Shown one piece after another: positions 56,366 through 64,000 of a DNA stretch of 64,000 nt; position 1 is the stretch's first letter; every line of letters begins with the position of its first letter. Source of the DNA: Lepeophtheirus salmonis (lineage: Eukaryota > Arthropoda > Copepoda > Siphonostomatoida > Caligidae); assembly GCF_016086655.4 (NCBI RefSeq), contig NC_052133.2:46182383-46246382 (forward strand), in the 5' to 3' direction. The position numbers and the translations under genes are program-made. The notes below the pieces were generated by a model that had not been told where the DNA came from, searched no databases, and worked only from the letters and a program-made list of their open reading frames with translations.

Positions 56366-57994
56366 AATTCAACTATTAGTACGAAAGAAAAAATTAATTT
56401 GGATAATTAATTGAAAATAACTACTAAACTAACGCCAACTGTTGTCAATAATTGTAAATATAGTTGTAGTGAGGCTAAGTTTGCTGAAACTCAATTGACC
56501 TCCCCCTCTCAAAAATAGCTAATAGTGTGTTATTACTCAGCTACAAATCCTCAATGTTAATTTTTGTCTTTCACGCACAGGTGATTACTTTAAATATATA
56601 TGTTCTCTCTTCAAGAATATAAGAATAATGATAACAGCTTTGTAAAATAATAAACATACATATATTCAAATAACGACTACAAATATCTGGGACCTTCTTT
56701 CATTTTGATATTATTTTTATCTATATTTCATCACATTTTTTTAATGGATACAATTTGAATCTTAACAAGCTGTTCTCTTAACCCATGCTCCAAGGTCTAA
56801 GTATGCATGTGTCGTTTTTTTTTTTTTTTGCATTTAAAATAATTTATCTTTATGTGTCATTGAAGCTAAAAGATTTTTTATGTACTGAAGAAAGTTAACA
56901 ACAAAATAGAATTTTAATAAATCCCATTTATAAGATGATTATCATTATCAAAACATAGTTTTCCTAATTTTGTGATGTAAATTTTATGAGAAAACAAAGG
57001 GTTTTTTTTCTGAATCTTATAACACCATATTCGAATATTTTGAAGGTTGATTGATTGAGTTGGAATGAACTCATTCTGAGATGTGATTGATTACCAACAA
57101 TTATTAAATAATTGTTCCACAGTTGAGAAGAATTGGCTTGCTACCAAATGGTTTTGTGCGGTTTTTCTGTTTATTTTCGAAGGAAACATTGTGTGATACA
57201 ATTAAGATCAACAAATTCTAAACGGAGAGTGATACGGAAGATTTGTTGGGGAGTTATCTTCTACATATAGCATGAGTTCTTAACAGTTATTGGGCATTAC
57301 TCAAAATGCGACGAAGATATTATCTCTTGGATACACCAATGAAACTTGGGCTTTATTTTTAAATTTTTACTAATATCTTAATATCCTGCTATCCACCATA
57401 ATAAAAAATAGAGATTAAGTGCTGAGCACGATCGCACTTTTAACAAAGACACACCTATATGAGATACTCAAAGAAGCAAAGTCGACAGAGGAAAAAGAGC
57501 TCTGTTACAAGATTAATAGAAATACAAGGTTACACCATCATGTAATTGGGCTTGCTAGAATTTTCAATTTGATGTATCGTAACGACTGTTGGGCAAAAAA
57601 ACAGATTTTGACAAAATATGCCACCAATCATATTCTATGACGTCGCTATTATAAAGCGTGGTGGATGTTAAACATCAGTCATACACGTGTTATACCATAG
57701 TATATCCTTAAATGTCTAATAACCTTCCTCTATTGAAATTTATTCATTAACAATACAATTTATTTTATCATAGAAGTCCCTCTCATTGAGTTCTATCGAC
57801 AGTAATGAGAATCTGCAGTATTTTTTAGCTCCCCCGTTTTCTGGGGGTTGTAAACTGAAAAGTGATTTTTATTTTCTGACTGTCGTCATTATTATTTAAC
57901 TCCTAAAGAGTGAAATTCATTTTCTACTACAGTCAATTATACTCAAAACCTGAGTGAACACTTGTGTGTTCTCGTACAAAACGGAGAGTCTTGC
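56366..57994. other. mostly unrecognised
   Basis: A 73-codon plus frame at 57419-57640 has ordinary composition (THLYEILKEAKSTEEKELCY) but starts at a non-ATG-context codon and matches nothing I know. It is left as unassigned. Confidence 0.3.
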
Positions 57995-58160
57995 CTATGT
58001 CATTGTTTATTTCCTTCTTCCCCTCTCCCTTGTCACAGATACTTGTAGATGATCTAATGAAACGTATTGAAAACTAAGTTGCTCTTCTCCAGAACATTCT
58101 TTAAATTGTCAGGCTTCCCATGATGATTTTCGGTATTTTTTTTTCAGCATTCCCAAATTC
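57995..58160 (+). repeat. pyrimidine-rich dispersed repeat (copy 3)
   Basis: ATTTCCTTCTTCCCCTCTCC, CTTGTCACAG, GTTGCTCTTCTCCAGAACAT and AAATTGTCAGGCTTCCC are in the same order as 43450-43560. Confidence 0.5.
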
Positions 58161-58581
58161 CTTCACGATGAGCATCATTGCCTATAGAACCCAATAAATT
58201 ACAATAATTCCATAGATTGGAGCTTATATCGGATCAAACAAGAGAACCCTGAAACCTGTCATTGGATTAATTTTAGTCGTGAATAATTTAGCCACGAGGT
58301 ATTGTTGCTTGATGTAAAGGAATGTGATGAAAGAAACAGAATATTACATAGCACCAATATAAATAATTACTGGTAGTTGATTCATCCCCACCTGCGATTA
58401 TTGTGTAGTGCATGTAAGTTTAACAATAAAAATATAATTTAGAGTAATAATATCAACATCAAATGCATAAATTCCAGCAAATAATGCACATTTTTGTCAA
58501 TTTTTTTGGCTTTTTTATTTTTATTTTAGCGAGGTATATGAAATGCACTCACGAGCCTGCCTATTTACAAACTCTATTTTA
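58161..58581. other. unrecognised
   Basis: No supported feature. Confidence 0.3.
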
Positions 58582-59276
58582 TAGAGTGGTCCATTAAAAT
58601 CTGAATACTTTGAACATTAAAATTCAACAACATATAATTTATTAATTAACCATAGAATTTCAACAAAATTAATACTAAATATAAATGCGTGTCTGAGCTC
58701 TGAAATAATTAAAGAAGACGCCCTTACATGCAATGATGACTTCCAGGCAGCGGAAGGCCTGGCACCCTCGTTTGATGTAGTCCTCTGTTATGGCATCCCA
58801 GTACAGGCTGATAGTGGGTTAGAGAACCTCGATGTTTAGATGAGGTTCACTGCATATCATCTCCACGATACGTACCCGCTCCCGATGTTGTCTAGGGGGT
58901 TGTCATCGTGGATGTAGAGGGTCAAAAGTGTCAAAAAGAGTTCAAAAGAACTCAAAAGACTCATTCATTTAAAGAATTTTGCAACGTAGGTTTCTTTTAT
59001 TGCTGGTGTCAAAAGCGGGATCTCCACCCTCACATGGTTCTTTCCACCCACTTTTTTGATAGCTCTCTGATGTGAAGTTCCAAGACCTCTTGCATGGGCT
59101 CTCATGGACTTGAGAAAATTAGCCTGGTGTGTTTTCTTTAACTCCTCCGGGTCCAGTTTGGCCTTTTTGACAGAGCTCACCTTCCTTTCCGACGTAGTGG
59201 ACTTGCTGACAGTGTAGACGGTGGTCCTGGAGACCCCCAACTGCTTGGAGGGCGCGAATTGAAATTTGTCGATCAA
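58582..59276 (-). mobile_element. mariner/Tc1-like element, internally deleted
   Basis: The minus frame from 59276 begins MIDKFQFAPSKQLGVSRTTV and continues KVSSVKKAKLDPEELKKTHQ, AHARGLGTSHQRAIKKVGGK and HVRVEIPLLTPAIKETYVAK: two helix-turn-helix modules and the VxRPLLTPA linker. After about 58965 the sequence reads EPHLNIEVL, YWDAITEDYIKRGCQAFRCL and EVIIACKG, the C-terminus, so the DDE core is deleted. The outer end GAGTGGTCCATTAAAATCTG (58584-58603) is the terminal repeat. The partner end was not found beyond 59276. Confidence 0.8.
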
Positions 59277-59439
59277 GGGTCATTTTCTAAACTTGAACGT
59301 ATGCTAAAGAGCTCAGGTTTCTTTTGTTTATACATTAATATATGTAAATATAAATTAATTTCAATTGCTCAGCCTTCATTAACTATTGAATTAGTAAGTG
59401 TTCATAGTGTAATAAATCCCTTGCTAAATCAATAAAGCA

Positions 59440-59518
59440 AATATATATCACTGAAGCAAAGTTTGTCTTTCCGTCGACGTCTAACAACTCGGAATAATTG
59501 TTGAGTACTACCTCTAGT
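59440..59518 (+). mobile_element. minimal Helitron-like element
   Basis: Starts near AAGCAAAGTTTGTCTTTCCG and ends CTCGGAATAATTGTTGAG, TACTACCTCTAGT (CTAGT 59514-59518). The hairpin CTCGG.ATAATTG.TGAG is partly preserved. About 80 bp keeps the two end words and little else. Confidence 0.45.
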
Positions 59519-59949
59519 TACTACTAATAAACATTAAAAAAATCATAAAAATTACGTTTTTCTAGTTGTGTGAAGTCAATTAATGTGTTCCCCTTATGAC
59601 CACAACTTTTTGTATAAGAGTATAATTATCTTTTTTAATTATAAACTCAATTTTAAAAACAAAGGCTGCATTGAAAGAATAAAAAAACGGTCAAAGTTTT
59701 TCAGTCTTTTTTTATTCTCTGCGTCCATGCACATAATAGAAGGGAACAAAAAAACACGAATAAAAGTTTGCGGAAGTTTAACTTGAAGTTGTGGGAGTTG
59801 TGTGTTCCTGTTCGACTTAACTTTTGTTTCATTCTATATGTATAAATACATTAGGATGGTTTATATTTTACCTTTTTTAGAATTTCGATATTGGCTAGTC
59901 CGGAAAAGTTGTCTTGTGGTAAGAAAATAATCACTTCTCGAAAGAAGTA
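59519..59949. other. AT-rich stretch with nothing recognised
   Basis: The short frame at 59583-59786 is low-complexity and not supported. Confidence 0.3.
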
Positions 59950-60390
59950 TATCACTATCAAATTTTGAAAAAAATACAAAATATTTATTTAGTCAATAAA
60001 GACCAATATAAAGTATTTTTCCTTTTTTCTGCATAAAAGCTTTTTGATAGACATTTTTCCACTTTCGGAAAAGTATTAATAATGTATTACATTCAATTGC
60101 CCTATGCAGCAAAGATAGATAGTTACGGACGGAAGTTTTCAACTTATTTTTTTATATTTCCTTCCTGAAAAAGAAGATGTGCGCTATACGTGGATCATGA
60201 AACAAAAATTACATTATTAATCTCCCTTTTTGCTGCATTTAATAAAAAAAACTTTATTAATATTATTTATTGTTAAGAAAAAATGTCTATCAAAATGGTT
60301 TTATGCAAAATAAATATTAAATTCTATATTTTGTCCCTTTATTAAATAAATAAAAAATGTTTCCCTTTTTCAAAATTTGATCGAGATATA
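59950..60390. repeat. large imperfect inverted repeat (foldback)
   Basis: The left arm (59950-60065) contains ATCAAATTTTGAAAA, ATATTTATTTAGTCAATAAAG and TTTTTGATAGACATTTTT. The right arm (60275-60390) contains the complements AAAAATGTCTATCAAAA, CTTTATTAAATAAATAAA and TTTTTCAAAATTTGAT at mirror positions about a centre near 60170. Between them, TTAATAATG and TGCAGCAAA blocks also recur inverted but not collinearly. Confidence 0.65.
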
Positions 60391-61179
60391 CGACGTAAAT
60401 ATGACATTTTAGAACAATGAATTTTGCAAATATGGTGCGTCATCATAAAAAAAATATTAAAGAAATACAATTAGAAAATCCCAATTAGTTTTTTTACTTC
60501 ATAAGTGTTGAGTTTTTTTTTTTTTTTTTTACCACTTGAAAACTTTTTCCCACAAACAAAAATCGAGTTAGTTTCTAAAAAAGCTGAGATACAAACCACC
60601 CTAATGTTCACATTTTTTTGTGTGTGCTTATAAACCAAGCCTTTATGTAAATGTACATATTTCTAGGGGTAACTTGAAAGGAATATTTTGTAGTGATAGA
60701 CTTCAAAATAAGTTCATTTCCTAAATCAGTTTTTTCCACTTTTTCTAATTTTGAGAAAGTTAAGAGAGTTCAGTCATCCATTACAAATGTTTAATATTTT
60801 AGAAATGTATTTCCGATCTACAAGTTTTGAGCATGTGCATTCTATACCAGTTTGTATCTCAACAAAGTGATTGGTAACGATGATAATTGAGCAACCGAAA
60901 AATGTGTTTAATCTCAAAGGCAGTTATTTCTATACAACATGAACGGTTTGGACTGTAATAAATACCATTAAAATGAATCATTCGATGAGCCAATCTGAGA
61001 GTGGGCTTTCTAATTTTAATCAATGGAACATCACAACACTGGAATACAGGTGAAGAATAAGCTCCTGACGATATGTTTTAGTTTATAAATTCAATATAAA
61101 TTTATTAATTAATATAAAATTTTGTCAAAATGACCAAATGGTAATATTAATTAATTTAGAAAAAACAAAATTGTCATCC
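60391..61179. other. AT-rich stretch with nothing recognised
   Basis: A T20 run lies at about 60512-60531. No supported feature. Confidence 0.3.
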
Positions 61180-61790
61180 TTTGCTCGGATTACATGACTG
61201 AGAGGAAGAGGCACTTAGGCAGAGGTAGCACAGATAAAGTTGTTCGCCGTTGATACCATCAACAACACCCAAAATCACCTTCTTTTAGGCAATAACATCG
61301 ACAGCATCCCTCAGGAGCACCACTTATTTCCTAGGGTGCCAGAAGCCGCCCATTGGCATGTCAAGAGGTTGTGAAGATCAATCAACACGTCCATAAACTA
61401 TTTTCAAAAAGTTCCTTTCCTGGCTTCAACACACATTTGGTGATGCCCCTTACATCTTCAGCCAAGACAGGAGATCCTTTCACACTACAAAAAGTGTACA
61501 AGACTAGTAAAAAGCAAATTTAAAGGGATTTTGTGGGAAAATATGTTACCTCCTAGCAGCCCTGACCTGAATCCTATAGACTTTACTATGTGATCCATCT
61601 TAGAGGCCAGGACTTGTATCAAGTGTCACCCCCCCCAAAGACACTCTGATGTGTGCCTTTCATTCAAACAATGGGCCAATATCTTCCTCTGACCAAGTTC
61701 CTTTTCGCATCTGCAATATAATCCGTGAAAAGTGTGGCTATTTTTAAGAAAAAAATTATTAAATTAATCGATATTATAATTCGATCATTT
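61180..61790 (+). pseudogene. mariner/Tc1-like transposase, catalytic domain remnant
   Basis: Across frames: KLFAVDTINNTQNHLLLGNN then IDSIPQEHHLF (the region after the first catalytic D, normally SDEKxFxVD), CQKPPIGMSRGCEDQ (xxPPIxxxxG), GDAPYIFSQDRRSFHTTKSV (second Asp in QD), NMLPPSSPDLNPIDFTM (PPxSPDLNPxD, third catalytic site) and SILEARTC. Unlike the other copies this one keeps the core and has lost the N-terminal DNA-binding part. It has numerous stops. No inverted ends were seen. Confidence 0.75.
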
Positions 61791-62266
61791 TCACAAAAAT
61801 GTATGCTAATAAATACATTTATAATGAATTTATAAACTGAAACATATCTTCAAAAACTTAATCCTCGCCATGTATACTACTGCTTTTGGAACAAAATTGA
61901 AAGAGAATTAGGTAACTGGTTTTAGAATAAATCATAAATTATCTGTGCACATTATATGCAAAAAGTGTACCATGAAACAAAAAAAAAAGGTTTACGATGT
62001 ACTTATACCATTAAGCAGTTATATAAATGCAATAAATTTAAAAATATGGAAATAACTGTTCTTCGAAATGAGCTCCTCACACATATCTTACCCTTTCTTC
62101 CAAACAAACGAAGAAAAAGAAAAGAAAAAAACCGCAGTTACAACTTACAATACACATTTTGTGACCTCATACACAAATAAAACTTGAACAATAATAAAAC
62201 CTCTCCTCATTCCTCTTTTTTATTTCTCCTCCTCCTTGTGGACCACCAAAAGTTAACAAGTACGAT
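61791..62266. other. upstream region of the DNAL4-like gene
   Basis: AT-rich, with a pyrimidine-rich stretch CCTCTCCTCATTCCTCTTTT at 62200-62219 and CTCCTCCTCC just before the start codon, which suits a 5' UTR. No TATA box or transcription start could be fixed. A short frame at 61956-62180 is Lys-rich and unconvincing. Confidence 0.3.
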
Positions 62267-62533
62267 ATGAGCAGCCAAGGCTTAGAGATCAATGGGAACG
62301 AAAACACAGAGAGGAGCCGTTCTCCTGGAGGGGAGGAAGGAGCTGAGGATCCAGATAATGAGAACTCTTTGACGAATCGTTTCAACTATGCACTTCTCAT
62401 CAAAGATGATATTGTTTGTGATGTACGGCGCAAGGAAATGGTAGAAATATGTCAAATTGCTTGTGAGAAACATGCTCCAGCTGAGAAATCGTCCTTTGAG
62501 AGGAACAACTCTGCAGCTGCTCAACGAATAAAA
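62267..62533 (+). CDS. dynein light chain 4 (axonemal, DNAL4-like), first coding exon
   Basis: The exon starts at ATG 62267 (purine at -3) and ends at 62533 before GTATGTAA, a good splice donor, after 89 full codons (phase 0). Residues 1-36 are an acidic extension (SRSPGGEEGAEDPDNEN). Residues 37-89 (FNYALLIKDDIVCDVRRKEM, VEICQIACEKH, then NNSAAAQRIK) follow the N-terminal helices of DNAL4, a member of the LC8-like family of about 105 residues whose human form has the pattern FPLVRHSDMPEEM...ELCVTACEK...NNNESAAKMIK. About six extra residues precede the NN. The rest of the fold (ETMDKKFG...WH...GFG...) should lie in later exons, not recognised to 64000. LC8-like chains dimerise on dynein intermediate chains or cargo. 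GC content is clearly above the surroundings. The alternative is another LC8 paralogue. Confidence 0.72.
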
Positions 62534-62539
62534 GTATGT
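62534..62539 (+). promoter_or_regulatory. splice donor of the DNAL4-like exon
   Basis: AAA|GTATGT at 62531-62539 fits the animal 5' splice-site consensus. Reading on would give only three more codons before TAA, which supports splicing here. Confidence 0.65.
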
Positions 62540-62593
62540 AATTAAATGCATGTATAGTAGGAAGTGGGGATTTGGGTTGCAGAAGGGTTAGAG

Positions 62594-62928
62594 CAAGGAT
62601 GCCCAATCTTTTAATATAATGGGCCACATTGTCACTTTATATATTTTAATAGGCCACAGAACCTACTAAATTAAATTTCATGAAAAATAGCTTCATAAAC
62701 TATTAAATAGAAATTTATTTCAAATTTAAGCCAAATCTAATTATAATTAATCTAATTTGCTTCAAAAGGAAAATCATGCAGGCGTCTGAATGATAATATT
62801 TTTGGTGGGCTTGGTTTTTCAATTTTTGGAAAATTTCAAAATTTTGTACCGCTAGATTATTTGATTGAATTGCATTATTTTTATAAAAGATATCCTTAAG
62901 CAATGCAGCCACGTGTTGGAAATCCCTG
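62594..62928 (+). mobile_element. non-autonomous hAT-like element
   Basis: Ends are CAAGGATGCCCAAT (left) and, in reverse, CAGGGATTTCCAAC (right), imperfect inverted repeats of about 14 bp. It is flanked by GGTTAGAG (62586-62593) and GATTAGAG (62929-62936), an 8-bp duplication with one mismatch. It is 335 bp, AT-rich and non-coding. It lies in the presumed first intron of the DNAL4-like gene. Confidence 0.8.
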
Positions 62929-63045
62929 GATTAGAGTATAGGTGGATGGTTTATTTTTAATAATTTTGTACGCATGAAACAAAGGATTCCCGAAAAATTT
63001 CTGGAGAATTCACCTGGAGAAAATTCCCCTCCGGTGAATTCCCAC

Positions 63046-63420
63046 CTATATTAATAAACCAATTTCAAATATTACACCTTGCCTATTAAATGGTTTCGGG
63101 GGTAAGTCATTTATTTCCCTAACTTTTCGGATATTTCTTCTCATCGTTTCAATTGTAGGAAGATTAGCAGCAACATCATCATTTACGTTGCTTAATTCTG
63201 TGGATATAATTTGCTGTGAATTATCCAATGTTACTTGAGCATTTCTCTTAATATTGGCTGTCATATTAGTCACCTCAGTTGCCTCAGTTTGTGATGGAGC
63301 GTGTGTATGATCCTTGATTTGTTCAGTAAATTCATCGTTTTTGATGATCTTGAATGTCTCCTTACATTGGTAGCCTTTTCGTCACAATATACATTCAAAC
63401 CAGTAGACAAATCCTTCTTG
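63046..63420 (-). pseudogene. FLYWCH zinc finger and linker of a MULE protein
   Basis: Minus strand, two frames: EGFVYWFECIL.RKGYQCKE then TFKIIKNDEFTEQIKDHTHA (FLYWCH-type C..C..H.H, ending HTHAPS), followed by TNMTANIKRNAQVTLDNSQQ, STELSNVNDDVAANLPTIET and MRRNIRKVREINDLPPKP. The long linker with LPxxxxMxRxIRxxR is typical of FLYWCH-MULE proteins in animals. It ends at the left inverted end. The first Cys region is frameshifted. Confidence 0.7.
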
Positions 63421-63483
63421 TAGACATAGATGTATAGTGGTAGTCTTATATTTTCCATCAAATTGTAGAATATATTCAATAAA

Positions 63484-63687
63484 ATGGACGAAGGATTACC
63501 ACGGACAAACAAATATTTGGAAGGAAAGACTCGGTTTTCCTCGAAAGTTGTTTCATGCAATCCAGTTCTCTGGAAGTTTCACAAACTTTTAAAGGATGAA
63601 GAACACTTTATCCGCATAGACATCATTCAAATCATCCTCCACCTGTTCAAAGAAGACAATATCTTGATTTTAACCAACGTATTGTGA
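63484..63687 (+). pseudogene. MULE transposase C-terminal segment
   Basis: 67 open codons: MDEGLPRTNKYLEGKTRFSS, KVVSCNPVLWKFHKLLKDEE, then IDIIQIILHLFKEDN and stop. The PRTNNxxEGWHxxF...HPxxWxFIxxLKxEQ pattern is the conserved C-terminal segment of animal MULE transposases. Here the W of EGWH is changed and H lost. It faces away from the FLYWCH piece. Confidence 0.7.
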
Positions 63688-64000
63688 CTATTTTAATGAT
63701 TATGAGAATTGTAAAAATGTTGATTATTTACGAGTTATTGCTCATCATATTGCATTTAGAATTTTTTTTTTTAAATTGTTATATGCTTATGTCTTTTTTA
63801 ATTATCTCATATTGATATTGACTGTTAATTTAGAAAATATGCAGAAAACACAATGTTAATAGAAAATGGATATGCAAAAAATCGACTCACTTTTTTTTGT
63901 CTTTTTATTTGAAATTGGTTGATATATATATGTAGGAACTCACGGGAGGGGAATCTCCAGGTTGGAATTTCTCGGATACAGAAACAAAGTGGCCTGTTGG

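Larger units (their letters stand above)
62985..63980. mobile_element. MULE-like element with perfect 9-bp target duplication
   Basis: Flanked by GAAACAAAG at 62976-62984 and 63981-63989. The ends are inverted: left GATTCCCGAAAAATTTCTGG...CCTGGAGAAAATTCCCCTCC and right (reverse) TGTATCCGAGAAATT...CCTGGAGATTCCCCTCC, about 70 bp with gaps. Mutator-like elements make 9-bp duplications and have long inverted ends. Inside lie a FLYWCH/linker remnant on the minus strand and a transposase C-terminal remnant on the plus strand, back to back. The unit was inserted as one piece, since the duplication spans it, so the inversion predates this insertion. Confidence 0.85.

Noticed and set aside
62282..62627. 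Minus-strand frames opposite the DNAL4-like exon
   Set aside because: Shadows of the plus-strand exon. The family match and splice donor are on the plus strand.
63270..63560. 96-codon minus frame as an intact gene
   Set aside because: Its recognisable part (FLYWCH end) is in another frame. The open stretch is half shadow of the plus-strand MULE segment.
1..64000. tRNA, rRNA or snRNA genes
   Set aside because: No GGTTCGANTCC-type B box with a foldable cloverleaf was found. The only tRNA-like string (40375-40392) is a primer-binding site.

Overview
The window is AT-rich eukaryotic DNA. Introns, degenerate reading frames, poly(A)-tailed retroposon fragments and many decayed transposons are visible, and there are no operons or bacterial-style gene packing. 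The transposase types (several mariner/Tc1 lineages with TACAGGGTG-type ends), the repetitive protein family at 34.5-35.3 kb and the general texture look like an arthropod, most probably a parasitic copepod of the sea-louse kind. That assignment rests on recognition of family style from memory and was not checked against a database.

Only one host gene is convincingly present: the first coding exon of a dynein light chain 4 (DNAL4)-like gene at 62267-62533 on the + strand. It ends at a GTATGT splice donor, and its remaining exons are not recognised in the last 1.5 kb. Two well-bounded transposons sit in what would be its first intron: a 335-bp hAT-like element with an 8-bp target duplication (62594-62928) and a 996-bp MULE-like element with a perfect 9-bp target duplication (62985-63980).

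The rest is a graveyard of mobile elements. At 1.6-7.6 kb there are mariner remnants, a LINE 3' end with AATAAA and poly(A), and an unknown repeat. At 11-19 kb there are Helitron-like ends, mariner remnants, a second LINE fragment and palindromes. At 21.1-22.1 kb lies a 1-kb element with 45-bp inverted ends, an 8-bp target duplication and a decayed THAP domain (P-element-like). At 24-33 kb there are internally deleted mariners, an unknown duplicated repeat and a Helitron end. At 34.5-36 kb there is a frameshifted pseudogene of a repetitive arthropod protein family, followed by a degenerate tandem array. At 37-46 kb there are more mariners, a small Ty3/gypsy-like LTR element (39374-40612) with an 18-nt primer-binding site matching tRNA-Ser(GCT), a coding minisatellite, and a solo LTR with a perfect 5-bp duplication. 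At 46-60 kb there are an AT minisatellite with a GC-rich hairpin, Helitron-like ends, a second solo LTR, further mariners and a foldback repeat. At 61-62 kb there is one more mariner remnant.

No transposase in the window looks intact. Most mariner copies keep both transposase ends but have lost the middle, which is the form expected of non-autonomous elements mobilised in trans. I found no convincing new biological system. The best-supported novelties are the bounded MULE with head-to-head internal halves, the P-like THAP element, and the non-autonomous LTR element with a coding minisatellite. Boundaries marked approximate were read by eye, and percent identities were not computed.
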